Source of the DNA: an uncultured Muribaculaceae bacterium
GTDB taxonomy: Bacteria > Bacteroidota > Bacteroidia > Bacteroidales > Muribaculaceae
Assembly (NCBI GenBank): GCA_910584735.1
Contig: CAJUBM010000007.1
Coordinates: forward strand, 1 to 38,353
Length of the DNA stretch: 38,353 nt
Direction: 5' to 3'
Shown here: positions 23,595 through 33,491 of the stretch, in pieces
Numbering within the stretch: the first letter of the stretch is position 1
Layout of the letters: each line of letters opens with the position of its first letter
Notes under the pieces: generated by a model
Seen by the model: only the letters and a program-made list of their open reading frames with translations
What the model was told of the DNA's origin: nothing
Database searches by the model: none
Program-made: the position numbers and the translations under genes

Positions 23595-26500
23595 TCAGTT
23601 CAACATTACCTTGCGGGTCGTACCGTCGGGCATACGCACGATGTATATGCCCGGGCCGGGATTCAGCACCCTGCGGCCCTGAAGGTCGAACCATTGAATC
23701 TCACCTACCGAACCACCATCAACACTAATTTCCTCTATCCCTACCGGGTCAGAAGAATTCTCAAGCGACAGCTTGTCAATGAGGATGGGATGCACGGTCG
23801 TACCGGCCACGCCGAGCAGGCGGATCTGTATATAGGGCAGTGAAAGGTAGGGCGACATGTCTATGACATATTTCTGCCATCCGGCTTCCGAAGATGAGAA
23901 ATTACGATAGTCCACAGTCCGGGCAATCTCGTTGCCTGTGTACGCCTTGTTTATCTCCACATGCAACTGTAGGTCTTCGCCCGGATAGCAATAAAAGTAG
24001 AACACCAGCTTAGGTTGCGTGAGACGGCTCATGTCTATCTTACCTGAGCAATAGTATGCCATATCACCCTCGGCATCACCCCGGAATACCAACGCGCCGC
24101 CATCGTTATCGTATGTGTCGGTTGAAAAATCCCACGTCCCTTTGCCGGAGGCCATGCGATACCACAGGCCGTTATCGGTCTGCCCGCGTCGCCAGGATTC
24201 AAAGAACGGAGCCGTATAAGGTTTCCCTATCACACATTCGGAAGATGCATTTACAGAACCTTCGCCGGCCTTGTTCTCAGCAGCAACGGCATAAATCACA
24301 AAATTTTGCGAGTTGTTGAAATACCCCTGCACGTTAGAGATTCTCAACCCGTTATCACGTAACTTCTTACCTCCCGGATAGTCAACGGCATAACCGTTCT
24401 CCACGCTATAAACGTTATATGTCAGATTCGACGGGTCGCAATAGCCGTTGCGTATGCCGGTTTCCGGGGCATCCCAGCTAAGCTGCAACGTACCATCGTA
24501 ATTATCTGTCAGAGCGATATTCCGGCAACGTCCCGGGATGTCCAGTCCGAGATAAGTCGACACCTTCGCTATCTCACCGACACCCTCCTCGTTAAATGCC
24601 ATGACGGAGTATTCCATCAGGCCGCGTCCACCTTTATTATCGACAACCTTGACCTCCTTGCCGGTCTCGGTAATCTCCAAAGCCTTCACCAACTCATTGT
24701 TGGAAGTGCGGCGTACCTCTACCTTGGTTATAGCGTCCAATTTACCGCCGCCATAAGTCTTGGTCGGAGTCTTGAACCTAATAGTAACAGGGGCCGCACC
24801 CTTGTCGGTCTCTACCGACAAGTCGGTAACGGCAGCGGGAGCGCCATCGGCAGCCAGAAGGTCTATGAACAGATTATCAATGTTTATCGACAAACCTTTC
24901 TGCACAGACATGGCATGGAATCCGATATGGTATATGCCTGTCTCCGGAGCTATGAACTCAAGCTCTATCTGTTTTGTATCGGTAGAGGAGGACACCTGCG
25001 GCTCCATTACAGACTGATATGCCGCCACATCATAATTCTTACCGACCTTCACTTCAAGACGGCTGTTGAATTTATTGCTGAGCAATCCGAGTCTGTCGAA
25101 CCGTATCACGTAACGGCTGCCGCCGACCATACGTATACCGGGAGAGAACAACCAGGCATCGGCATTATCAGTCTCATAGAAGAAATATGCCGTCTGATTG
25201 TTGAATCTGCTCCATTGCCAGGTAGAGCCGTCAGCAGACGGGGTGGTAGGGAAGAAGTCAAAAGCTGACGATGTGTCAAACTGCTCGAAGAAAGGAACGT
25301 CATAGTTGGCTCCTAAGGGGATATTATTCGTTGCAACGGCTTCCGAGGAACGGAAACCGTTCATAGCGGTCACCTCGTAGTGATACAAAGTAGGCTCGGC
25401 AGGTTCCGTAAGCGTCTCTGAGAAAGAGAGCTTATCGGTATTTTCAGCCACGACATCGCCACCGGGGAAACGGACTACCTTATAACGTATAGCCGATGGA
25501 TCGACATATCCGCCATGTCGGCCTGTAGTAACAGCATCCCACGTGACCGTAGCCGCACCCGACAGAGCATCGAAAGCAAATAAGACATTCTGTGGCTCTA
25601 CAGGATAGTCAGGTCCGATCCACAAATCAACAACCGAGGGTACACCCTCTCCTTCGGAGTTGGAGCAGACCACACTAAGGGCTACCTCTCCCTCAGGGAG
25701 ATTTATATCCTTCTCTACCTTGGCTCCGGCCTGCGCCATACCCTTTCGTATTTCCTGGTCATTAGCCTTTATGCTATAGTTCACACTCCCTTTCAAATCG
25801 GAACCATCGAAGGTGTAAAGCGGCATGGTGAAACTGACTTTGCCATCCTTAGAACCCTCCGTGAATTCAGCAGCAAGCCCTGCCGGAGCGGCCGGCGCCT
25901 TATCATTAGCCAGCGGAGGAAGCACCGCCAGACCCGTGAGTTCCTGCCCGTCTGTGAAATCAACTATCTTGGTAAGGGATGCATCCGTGGTGCTTACTTC
26001 GTAAAGAACTGACTTATTCCCTTCGCCGTAGCTGGCCCAATAGAGCTTCCCTGTATAATAGTCGAACGCCATCGACTGCGTGTAAGACGGCTTTACACCC
26101 GTATTGCCGACCGGCGTAGCCTTTCCATCTGCCTTATCCAGCTTGTTAAGCACACCTTCTTTATCGATACCCCATAGCTGCCCCTGGCCGTCAAATGCCA
26201 CGGTATAGTATGACGTATTCAATTTTCCCAAGGTGGTAATCGGTTGTTCGGCCAGATAGTCTACCTTGCAGAGATAACGGTCAGTGCCATCTTTATACAC
26301 CCCGTACATCGACTCCGTGACAGGGTCATAGGCCGGCCCGGCGGTAGTCACGAACATATCGCTGACCTGTCCGTAGGCTGTGACGCTCTTTGATTTTATA
26401 TCCATCGAATACAGCTGAGCCACCACATATTCACTGCCATCGGGCATGGGTGCCGACTGTTTCCATATCCACCAATATGTGTCACCGGCAAGACATGCAC

Positions 26501-26861
26501 CCCCGTTGGCTATACCGCGAGCCTTACCGATTAGTGCAAATTCCTCAAAGCGGGGTTCTTCTGAAGCATTAAAGGTGTAGAATCCGAAAGGAGTAAGCAC
26601 GTCTTCCGGGAGGGAATTCCAGGACTCGGCATAAAGCATGTTACATATCAGGTTCGGCACATATGAGGAATGTTCTCCGGATGCTTTAAGATGAGCATCG
26701 GTTGCAAAGGATGTGCCGGCTCCTCCTTTATTTATCTTTCCCGTACGAGATTCAATCGGGCGCGGCGCCTCGTTATCCGGTCCGGAAGTTTCATGGGCGG
26801 CGATTCCGGCACAGCAAAGTGTTGCCATCCCGATAGCCGCGAATTTGATAATCTTTTTCAT
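23595..26861 (-). CDS. T9SS-exported Fn3/jelly-roll surface or secreted protein
   Basis: A 1088-residue exported protein. A signal peptide (1-22) is followed by a propeller-like region (about 60-315, with repeats of the YTVAFDGQGQLWGIDKEG and FDYYTGKLYWASYGEG kind). Then come fibronectin type III-like domains (about 320-510 and 690-880) and two jelly-roll domains of the choice-of-anchor/cleaved-adhesin type (about 515-690, WLFSPGIRMVGGSRYVIRF; and 890-1040). The C-terminal T9SS type A sorting domain runs from about 1045 (IQWFDLQGRRV, PGIYIVRMPDGTTRKVMLN). The tail directs export through the type IX system, where it is cleaved and the protein is often anchored by lipopolysaccharide. The binding target is unknown. 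The signal peptide and ATG agree. It lies downstream of a C10 protease gene with a hairpin between. Confidence 0.85.
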   Translation of the reverse strand: MKKIIKFAAIGMATLCCAGIAAHETSGPDNEAPRPIESRTGKINKGGAGTSFATDAHLKASGEHSSYVPNLICNMLYAESWNSLPEDVLTPFGFYTFNASEEPRFEEFALIGKARGIANGGACLAGDTYWWIWKQSAPMPDGSEYVVAQLYSMDIKSKSVTAYGQVSDMFVTTAGPAYDPVTESMYGVYKDGTDRYLCKVDYLAEQPITTLGKLNTSYYTVAFDGQGQLWGIDKEGVLNKLDKADGKATPVGNTGVKPSYTQSMAFDYYTGKLYWASYGEGNKSVLYEVSTTDASLTKIVDFTDGQELTGLAVLPPLANDKAPAAPAGLAAEFTEGSKDGKVSFTMPLYTFDGSDLKGSVNYSIKANDQEIRKGMAQAGAKVEKDINLPEGEVALSVVCSNSEGEGVPSVVDLWIGPDYPVEPQNVLFAFDALSGAATVTWDAVTTGRHGGYVDPSAIRYKVVRFPGGDVVAENTDKLSFSETLTEPAEPTLYHYEVTAMNGFRSSEAVATNNIPLGANYDVPFFEQFDTSSAFDFFPTTPSADGSTWQWSRFNNQTAYFFYETDNADAWLFSPGIRMVGGSRYVIRFDRLGLLSNKFNSRLEVKVGKNYDVAAYQSVMEPQVSSSTDTKQIELEFIAPETGIYHIGFHAMSVQKGLSINIDNLFIDLLAADGAPAAVTDLSVETDKGAAPVTIRFKTPTKTYGGGKLDAITKVEVRRTSNNELVKALEITETGKEVKVVDNKGGRGLMEYSVMAFNEEGVGEIAKVSTYLGLDIPGRCRNIALTDNYDGTLQLSWDAPETGIRNGYCDPSNLTYNVYSVENGYAVDYPGGKKLRDNGLRISNVQGYFNNSQNFVIYAVAAENKAGEGSVNASSECVIGKPYTAPFFESWRRGQTDNGLWYRMASGKGTWDFSTDTYDNDGGALVFRGDAEGDMAYYCSGKIDMSRLTQPKLVFYFYCYPGEDLQLHVEINKAYTGNEIARTVDYRNFSSSEAGWQKYVIDMSPYLSLPYIQIRLLGVAGTTVHPILIDKLSLENSSDPVGIEEISVDGGSVGEIQWFDLQGRRVLNPGPGIYIVRMPDGTTRKVMLN

Positions 26862-26888
26862 GTCAGTCTATTATAACACGATTTTGAG

Positions 26889-26920
26889 AGGGAGAGGAGA
26901 TGGAATTATCTCCTCTCCCT
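26889..26920. other. Intergenic stem-loop between two T9SS cargo genes
   Basis: AGGGAGAGGAGA (26889-26900) and TCTCCTCTCCCT (26909-26920) form a perfect twelve-base-pair stem with an eight-base loop. On the minus strand, the coding direction, it is followed by CTCAAAATCG with no T-run. It is therefore a poor intrinsic terminator for the C10 gene and may instead act in mRNA processing or stability. A T-rich stretch follows on the plus side. Confidence 0.6.
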
Positions 26921-26939
26921 ATTTTGATTTAAGGATTTC

Positions 26940-29819
26940 TCAACGAATAAATTTAACAAACCTTATGCCCGAGCATACACTCTCGGCACGTATGATATAC
27001 ACCCCTGCGGGGAGATTCGCTATACTCAGGACGTTGGCATCGGACATTGCGACCAATGTACCGGCCACATTATATATCTCTATACGGGCGCTATCCTCGC
27101 CGGAGATATAGACATTCTCGCCATCTACATTAACAGCAAATCCGGCATTATCGACAGCCTCTAAGCCGTCCATCTTGTCAAGAATTTCCACATCGTTAAT
27201 CTCGCCTATAGTCTTGGCGTCCTTATCAAGCAGGCGGATAACATAGTCGTCAGCCGGATCAACATCAAGTTTCTGCACATACTCTACGCCTACAGACCCA
27301 TCGGCAGGCACATTGGCAAGTTTTGACTCGGATACAAGAGCCGGGGTCTCTTCGTTACCCTTGCGGAAGAGTATGAAATTAACATTATCGGCATAATCGC
27401 TACCCGTATTTCTTATCTGGAACGACAGGGTGACATCCTGGTCGCGGCGCGGCTTGGCCGGATAAAGGTCGGCGGATTCAAGTTCAAGGACAGGTTCAGC
27501 CACAGTTATAGCTTCTCCAAATTCAAGCTCCACAGTGCAATAATAGTTTGGAATCATGGTCTCATCATCCACCGGGTTGTCAAGTGTGAGCTCATACGTT
27601 TTGCCGAATTCTATCAACGACTCATCAATCTTGCCACCTGTAAGATTGATCCATGTCTCAGACTCAGCCTCGATAACCACGGGATTGAAAGAGATTACCG
27701 CCAAATCATCACCCCACCAGTCATCAGGATCGGACAGGCGGGCGGTCATAATGCCCTCATAGCGTCCCCCTTCATTCTCTATCAAAGCCTTCAGGCCGAT
27801 ATTATTGACAGGTACCACGCCGTTCTCCATGGTGGTTATAATCATATCATCAGAAAGTGCGAGCACTGCCGGCAGAGGATTTCCCTCGATGGTGATATTC
27901 TTAAGCTGCCCTAAATTAGACTTACTTTTGGCCTCTATAAGACGGCATACATAATCCGTATGGCCGGGACAGTCGAGAATACCTTCAAACGTAAGTTCCA
28001 CATCGCTGTTTGCAGGGATGGTGACCCATTGCGCGGGCAGGTCGAACCTACCATAGACCTTATCTTTGCCATCGATGAAGAAACGAAGTTGCACCTCGCC
28101 GAAATATTCACCGCCGTCATTATGCATCTTCACGGTATATCTGGTATTGTAACGTCCGTCAATAACACCGTCCGGCGAATCCGTGGTAAGTTCAAGCATG
28201 GAAGTGGCGCTTGCGCCGACAGTAGAATATACGAGTTGTTCGTCAGAGACTGAGACATGCCACTCATTGTTCTGTCCCGGCTTCACAAGGGCAAAGTGGT
28301 CAGTCTCGTAATTCTCCTCACCAATCTGGTAACCTACACGTATGGTATAGTCGCCGTTAGGAATATTGTCGGGTATAAGGAACTTTGCCGAAAGCCCTTC
28401 CTCTTCATATTCATCATCGCCCCAGCCATAAGCTATATCCTGGTTCTCGACAGTCTTGATGATATGCCGGTAAACCACCTCTTCTTCAGAATTGATTAGA
28501 AAATATCCAATCTTGGCCGATACCGGCCCGGTAGAATAATTCCACACTTCGCCTGTGGTAAGTTTGGCTGTCTCGTTTCGTCCGATTGTCTTATTGTATG
28601 TGTTCAGGAACGAGCATGTATAAGTGTAATTCTTCTTCGAACCTGCCACGGGTTTCTGCATACCGATAATCATGTTCTGGGCGAAATGGAAAGGGGTGCC
28701 TGAGGAGGCGCCTCCCGTACCCTGCGAACCGGGTTCGAGCAAGGTAAGACGGTAGTAACCGTTCTCCTCGCCGCTCCAGCCCCAGTTCACATGATAAAGG
28801 CCGTCGGCATCCACTCCGTCAAGCACAAAATAATGCCCTTCCCTACGGCGTGTGACACCTCCGTAGGGCACAGGGCGGTTCGCACGTAGCTCTTCCATAA
28901 TCATGTCATTCCAGTCGGCGGTGGTATGGTAGTCACGCTGTACGTAGTTGATACCCTGGTCGTAACCAAAATAGGACATAAGGGCCGGGCAGATAGAGAT
29001 GTCTGTAGCGCCGGTAGATGCTCCGTAATCCGACTTCAACGAAGCCCCGACATGGAACATAAGCTGTGCCACGGCATCTTTCGATGCCTGTGACGCACTG
29101 CTGTCATATACCGGGAGCATATTCTCCCAGTCATATGTAGTGCCATCAAATGTGGCATTTACCTGCACTCCAAGATAATCTGTCGTATAGCTTACCGAGC
29201 CTGTCGGGTTAATCGGCCATCGATGGTGGTACATAACCTGGCTGAGAGCCGTAGACACACATCCGGTGGCCGCCTTCCCGTTATAATCGTTGTCATAGTC
29301 GTTCACAACCGGACACATTCCGTTATAGGGCGCCAACTGGTCCCATGCGGTAGTACCGAGCAGCGGAAGGATAACCTCACCCGTCTCGCCCTCTTTCGCG
29401 GAAGCCTTAAATGCAGTTGCGCCATCCTCATCGGCCTGGATATAGGAAATCTGTTCGGCATAGCCGTCAAGCCACGCCTTCATATTCCCGGGGAGGTGGC
29501 GCACATCGAACGAACCGCTGTCAGAATAACCTATAATCTGAGGTACCCGGTCATCGGCACTGACAAGTATGAAACCGTCACCTTCGCCACGGTTGAACAC
29601 ATAAAACTGGTTGTCGCCATTGGTTTTGTTTTTAGCAGTGTAAACGACCCTGAACTCCGGACGTGCGCCTGCGGCACCCTTGAATTTCGGATTTTTTCTC
29701 GCAGCATCCAGCATGAACTGCCCGGCAATATCACGGGCCTGCTCAACGGTCACAGGAGCCGCCGGCGACAGCAGCGCGGCTGTTGCGGCAAGAAGCAGAA
29801 GTAAAGGTTTTCTTTTCAT
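26940..29819 (-). CDS. C10-family (streptopain-like) cysteine protease with T9SS tail
   Basis: A 959-residue exported protease. Signal peptide 1-21 (cut near SPAAP) is followed by a Spi-type inhibitory prodomain (about 22-145, VTVEQARDIAGQFML and GFILVSADDRVPQIIGYS). The C10 catalytic domain spans about 150-405, with Cys187 in KAATGCVSTALSQVMYHH and His329 in REGHYFVLDGVDADGLYHVNWGWSG (quoted in parts, HYFVLDGVD and NWGWSG). Beta-sandwich repeats follow (about 410-880), then a C-terminal sorting domain (about 890-959, IEIYNVAGTLVAM, LPAGVYIIRAES). Known members include streptopain, PrtT and Bacteroides C10 proteases. The ATG at 29819 starts the signal peptide exactly. A longer frame from 29867 adds 16 residues with no support. 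It probably shares regulation with the next cargo gene and perhaps with the damaged regulator upstream. Confidence 0.9.
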   Translation of the reverse strand: MKRKPLLLLLAATAALLSPAAPVTVEQARDIAGQFMLDAARKNPKFKGAAGARPEFRVVYTAKNKTNGDNQFYVFNRGEGDGFILVSADDRVPQIIGYSDSGSFDVRHLPGNMKAWLDGYAEQISYIQADEDGATAFKASAKEGETGEVILPLLGTTAWDQLAPYNGMCPVVNDYDNDYNGKAATGCVSTALSQVMYHHRWPINPTGSVSYTTDYLGVQVNATFDGTTYDWENMLPVYDSSASQASKDAVAQLMFHVGASLKSDYGASTGATDISICPALMSYFGYDQGINYVQRDYHTTADWNDMIMEELRANRPVPYGGVTRRREGHYFVLDGVDADGLYHVNWGWSGEENGYYRLTLLEPGSQGTGGASSGTPFHFAQNMIIGMQKPVAGSKKNYTYTCSFLNTYNKTIGRNETAKLTTGEVWNYSTGPVSAKIGYFLINSEEEVVYRHIIKTVENQDIAYGWGDDEYEEEGLSAKFLIPDNIPNGDYTIRVGYQIGEENYETDHFALVKPGQNNEWHVSVSDEQLVYSTVGASATSMLELTTDSPDGVIDGRYNTRYTVKMHNDGGEYFGEVQLRFFIDGKDKVYGRFDLPAQWVTIPANSDVELTFEGILDCPGHTDYVCRLIEAKSKSNLGQLKNITIEGNPLPAVLALSDDMIITTMENGVVPVNNIGLKALIENEGGRYEGIMTARLSDPDDWWGDDLAVISFNPVVIEAESETWINLTGGKIDESLIEFGKTYELTLDNPVDDETMIPNYYCTVELEFGEAITVAEPVLELESADLYPAKPRRDQDVTLSFQIRNTGSDYADNVNFILFRKGNEETPALVSESKLANVPADGSVGVEYVQKLDVDPADDYVIRLLDKDAKTIGEINDVEILDKMDGLEAVDNAGFAVNVDGENVYISGEDSARIEIYNVAGTLVAMSDANVLSIANLPAGVYIIRAESVCSGIRFVKFIR

Positions 29820-29989
29820 AAGATTGGTATTAATTAAGGTTGCCGAACAAAAAGAAATAACATGCACATCTATTCTAAAATTTTGCCAAGCAACGATGAT
29901 GAATCTTTTTGACGTCTGAAATTACAACCATTCCTCGCTCCGCAACGTAACAAAACGCGCCACGCACGTTCTGTTTCTTAAATCCGCGC

Positions 29990-30021
29990 AAAAAAGCGTG
30001 TTCTGAAACATCAGAACACGC
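29990..30021 (-). terminator. Terminator after the AraC-type regulator frame
   Basis: GCGTGTTCTGA (29996-30006) and TCAGAACACGC (30011-30021) form a perfect eleven-base-pair stem with a four-base loop. On the minus strand it is followed by six T residues (complement of 29990-29995). It ends transcription of the regulator before the C10 gene. The rest of 29820-30088 holds no gene. Confidence 0.85.
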
Positions 30022-30088
30022 TTTATAATGAGATTCTAAAATTACCCGTATCCACCGACATGCCGTAGCAGGCCGATGGTTTTCCCGT

Positions 30089-31063
30089 TCAACGTCTCCT
30101 GCCGGAACGTTGGAACTCTGAAGGAGTAAGGCCGGTAACAGCCTTGAAAGTGACCGTAAAATTGGAACGCGAAGCGAACCCGACACTTTCAGCTATATGC
30201 TCTATGGTGAGATGGCCGTAACCCTCGCGATCCGACAGGCGCCGACATGCCTCCCTGACACGGTACTCGTTTAAAAGTGTCTTGAAATTCTTTCCCATCA
30301 TCTCATTTATAACCTGCGACACATAGCGTTGGTTACTCCCCACCCGTTGCGAAAGCTGCTGCAGAGAGAAGGTTGTGGCACAGATTGTCTCCGTATCATC
30401 CATAACCCCCAGAATCTTCTCCTCAAGAACCGCCTTGTCCTCCTGGCGAAGCCGTGATGAGTCATACCTTGGTGTGGCATGGGCTGAATCGCTCTGTTCT
30501 CCTCCTGACGTAAATTTTTCAGACGAATCCCGGATGTCGGAAGACGCCGTGGCAAAATCCTCTTTCGCATCAATCATACCAAGCGATGACGCTGCAATCC
30601 GATCCCTGCGCAGACCGCGCTCACGCTCCCGGGCCTCTATCAACTCCATATTCTTCTTATAAAGACCGGCGGCATAACGCTTCTGTTTGATGTGTGCCCT
30701 CAATAACAGGGTTGCCAGGGTTATAACAACCACTGCCACCAACGATATTGCAATCGCTAATTTCACCGCTCTTTCCCGGGCTGCAATCTCCCGGGCCATA
30801 TCGCGGTTCATCTGGCGGAGCTCGCTCTGGAGGGGTACACGTGACAAGGCCATAAACTTGTTCTGGAGCAACATCTCCTCCTTTGACCTGTAATATTCGA
30901 GCAAAACGGTATCGCGCCCTGCCAAATCCCCCTTCATCTCATAATAGCGGGCCTTCCATCCCAACGCACGTGCTATATCGTTCGACAATTTCTCCCTCTT
31001 GGCCGACACGGCCATACTGTCGACCCTCGCTATGGCTTCGCCATACCTCCGCATTGCCGCCAA
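30089..31063 (-). CDS. C-terminal part: membrane-anchored AraC-type HTH protein
   Basis: 324 residues if initiated at the TTG at 31063. An N-terminal helical TPR remnant (1-95) is followed by a transmembrane helix (about 100-122, AVKLAIAISLVAVVVITLATLLL) and a cytoplasmic coiled linker. The AraC-type domain follows (about 225-324), with TFSLQQLSQRVGSNQRYVSQ as the first helix-turn-helix and HLTIEHIAESVGFASRSNF as the second. No credible ribosome binding site supports independent translation, so expression on its own is doubtful. It is the C-terminal piece of the interrupted gene. Confidence 0.6.
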   Translation of the reverse strand: MAAMRRYGEAIARVDSMAVSAKREKLSNDIARALGWKARYYEMKGDLAGRDTVLLEYYRSKEEMLLQNKFMALSRVPLQSELRQMNRDMAREIAARERAVKLAIAISLVAVVVITLATLLLRAHIKQKRYAAGLYKKNMELIEARERERGLRRDRIAASSLGMIDAKEDFATASSDIRDSSEKFTSGGEQSDSAHATPRYDSSRLRQEDKAVLEEKILGVMDDTETICATTFSLQQLSQRVGSNQRYVSQVINEMMGKNFKTLLNEYRVREACRRLSDREGYGHLTIEHIAESVGFASRSNFTVTFKAVTGLTPSEFQRSGRRR

Positions 31064-31072
31064 AGCGCGTGA

Positions 31073-31933
31073 CTACCCGTAAAGGGCATACATCTCCAAC
31101 TTCGTCTGAATCATAGGGAAATCCCGCGCATGTCTCTGCGCTTCCGTAAAATAAGAGAGCGCATCGCCATCTCTCCCCTCCTTCATGGCGTTGAGGCCAT
31201 GGAAATACTCTTTAGTATAGGGATAAAGCGTGGAATCGGAATCTTCCCTGATTTTCGAGAATCCCTCGTTTATAAGCGCCAGTGTCTTCCAGTTACTTTC
31301 GTCAAGGGCATGGAGGCCCACGTTCAGGCATGCAGCCAGAGCGAGCATATTATCCCCGACTTTGAGGGCGGCATCAAGCGATTTAATAGAATAATCCAGA
31401 ATCTCACGGGTAAACGTAGTGCCTCCGTCCAACTCGGCGCAGTCAAGATAGACACCCCCCATATTGAAATATACGTAGGCTATCGATGCCTCATAATTTA
31501 TCTTCTCTGACAATTCAAGCGATTCCTGAAAATACTGCAACGCCTTCTGTACATCAAAAAAATATGAAGCGTAGATATATCCAAGGTTGTTAAGGGCCGT
31601 GGCACAAATTTTCAAATCCTTCTCCGGCGCCGAACCCGCCAGATAACGGTCAGCTATCACGGAATAGCAGACAAGGGCGCTGTCTACCGAATTGCGTCTG
31701 TCATATTCCTTGGCCATCTCATACAGATCTTTCGTCTTAAGTGACGAATACTCTCCATAGAACTTAAGATTGGCAGCACTCAGCGTGTTGGCGGAGATTG
31801 TGGAAGCCCGGACTTCGCCGGGTATCAGCAAGGTCCATATCAGAATCGGGATTATGCAGAATAGAGATTTCAATCGGATATGCAGGGTTATGATTGGTTT
31901 GTAACTGGGAGTTATCTGTATAACGCGGGACAT
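31073..31933 (-). CDS. N-terminal part: exported TPR protein ending at an amber codon
   Basis: 286 residues with an N-terminal hydrophobic export segment (about 22-43, LKSLFCIIPILIWTLLIPGEVRA). At least four TPR-like helix pairs follow (for example CATALNNLGYIYASYFFDVQ and ALQYFQESLELSEKINYEAS). It stops at the TAG at 31075-31073. If translated alone it would be a soluble or membrane-tethered periplasmic TPR protein that could no longer signal to DNA. It is the sensor half of the interrupted regulator. Confidence 0.6.
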   Translation of the reverse strand: MSRVIQITPSYKPIITLHIRLKSLFCIIPILIWTLLIPGEVRASTISANTLSAANLKFYGEYSSLKTKDLYEMAKEYDRRNSVDSALVCYSVIADRYLAGSAPEKDLKICATALNNLGYIYASYFFDVQKALQYFQESLELSEKINYEASIAYVYFNMGGVYLDCAELDGGTTFTREILDYSIKSLDAALKVGDNMLALAACLNVGLHALDESNWKTLALINEGFSKIREDSDSTLYPYTKEYFHGLNAMKEGRDGDALSYFTEAQRHARDFPMIQTKLEMYALYG

Positions 31934-32022
31934 AAATATAATATTGTGATGTACAGACGTAATATCTAAGGTACGGAGGCTACTGAAATCAATATATCGG
32001 CGGCAAGCAGACGGGCGCCCCC

Positions 32023-33489
32023 TCAGGCATCATCGACCGGAGGAGGGAACGCCTCTGCCTGCTTAAGTAATCCATGGCGCAGCCATGCCCCGCTGAGCAG
32101 ACGCCACAGAAAGACGGCACCTCGGAAACAAAGCTCCACACACATGGCGAGCCAAACCCCGGCCAGTCCCATAGTGGGGGCTAACAACGCCGCAATAGGC
32201 AGGCGCACAAGCCATATACTTCCGAAATTCATCACCGAAGGAAGCAGTGTGTCGCCAACACCGACCATAACGCCGTAAGACACTATCGCAGCCGCAAACA
32301 TAGGCTCGGCCCAAGCCTCTATACGCAACGCCTCTGCGCCAAGTTGCTGAATCTCCTCCACCGGCGAAAGCAGGGACATAACCTCGGGAGCAAAGAAATA
32401 AAGAACGGCTCCCATAACGGTCATAACGGCCATGCCCAGCCCCACGGTAAGCAGTCCGAACTGCCGGGCAAGCCCCTTGCGCCCGGCCCCGTAGCTCTGC
32501 CCTACCAACGTTGTGGCGGCGTCACCGATACCGTAACCGGGCATATAGCAGAGGCTCTCGGCCGTGACGGCGAAAGCATTGGCCGCGATTGCCATAACTC
32601 CCAACGGCGCGACTATCACCGTCACCATAATCTGCGCCCCGCATATCACGGCATGCTCCAGCGTCATCGGTGCCGACACCTTCAGAGCATTTTTCAGCAC
32701 CATGCGCGTGGGACGGAAAAACCTCCAACCGCGACATCCGTCACTGCGGCGCGGCCCGAAGACAGCCATGCCCTTCTCGCGCCAGCAGAGATACCATATT
32801 ATAAGTCCGGCTGTTACGACCTCCGCCGACACCGTTCCGAGAGCCGCGCCCAGGACGCCCAGCCCGGCACCGGGCACATAAACCTCCGTCCCCCACAGCA
32901 TATAAGTACGCGAAGGGAATATCAACACGAAGTTAAACACAACGTCAAGGAGGCACATCATAACGTTCAATCCACCCGGCACCTTCATGTTGCCGGCGGC
33001 GCGAAGCATGGCCGAACCGAAATAGTTCAGCGTGAGCAACGGCAGCGCCGACACGAACACAAGGAAATAGAGCGAGGCAGCCCCGCATATGCTGTCATTC
33101 CCGCCCAGCCAGCGGGGCAGCGGCAAAGCGATAGAGACGCCTATAACGGCCACAAACATACCGAATAACGCCGCCGAGACGAGTCCCTGGCGCAACACCT
33201 GGCGGGCAGCGTCATAATTCCCGGCGCCTATCCTATGGGCGGCCTGCACGGAGAAGCCTGCCATAGCTGCGGAACATACACCCCAGAACAACCACAGGCT
33301 TGTAGAAACCAACCCTATAGCGGCAGAATCATCAGCACCGAGGCGCCCCACCATGGCCGCATCGATATACTGCATCAGTATACTCGACAACTGGGCCATC
33401 ATGGCAGGCCACGACAATTTCACCGTCAGCGCCAACCGTTGACGGAAATCAAGCCTTTCGCCCCTCTGTATCTGCCTTATATCAGCCAA
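32023..33489 (-). CDS. MATE-family multidrug/toxin efflux transporter
   Basis: A 488-residue polytopic inner-membrane protein with about twelve helices in two similar halves. The N-terminal half starts LSWPAMMAQLSSILMQYIDAAMVGRLG and the C-terminal half starts near MTLEHAVICGAQIMVTVIV. These antiporters use Na+ or H+ to export cationic drugs or metabolites. The start is uncertain. The TTG at 33489 lies two bases after the stop of the lyase gene and gives a normal N-terminal lead. A GTG at 33519 would overlap that gene by 28 bases. The next ATG would cut into the first helix. It is the last gene of the DUF3737-lyase-MATE run. Confidence 0.9.
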   Translation of the reverse strand: MADIRQIQRGERLDFRQRLALTVKLSWPAMMAQLSSILMQYIDAAMVGRLGADDSAAIGLVSTSLWLFWGVCSAAMAGFSVQAAHRIGAGNYDAARQVLRQGLVSAALFGMFVAVIGVSIALPLPRWLGGNDSICGAASLYFLVFVSALPLLTLNYFGSAMLRAAGNMKVPGGLNVMMCLLDVVFNFVLIFPSRTYMLWGTEVYVPGAGLGVLGAALGTVSAEVVTAGLIIWYLCWREKGMAVFGPRRSDGCRGWRFFRPTRMVLKNALKVSAPMTLEHAVICGAQIMVTVIVAPLGVMAIAANAFAVTAESLCYMPGYGIGDAATTLVGQSYGAGRKGLARQFGLLTVGLGMAVMTVMGAVLYFFAPEVMSLLSPVEEIQQLGAEALRIEAWAEPMFAAAIVSYGVMVGVGDTLLPSVMNFGSIWLVRLPIAALLAPTMGLAGVWLAMCVELCFRGAVFLWRLLSGAWLRHGLLKQAEAFPPPVDDA

Positions 33490-33491
33490 AC

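Larger units (their letters stand above)
30089..31933 (-). pseudogene. TPR / transmembrane / AraC-type regulator split by one TAG
   Basis: Frames 31933-31073 and 31072-30089 are in the same phase, separated only by a TAG at 31075-31073. Read through, they give 614 amino-acid codons: a signal or anchor segment, TPR repeats, a transmembrane helix, and a C-terminal AraC-type helix-turn-helix. This is the usual plan of a common Bacteroidetes one-component membrane regulator. The flanking residues (ALYG-stop-SRALAAMRRYGEAI) continue the TPR helices smoothly, so one base change is the simplest cause. It may be a recent pseudogene, a sequencing error, or, less likely, a recoded codon. The neighbouring T9SS cargo genes are the likely targets, by position only. 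Confidence 0.75.
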
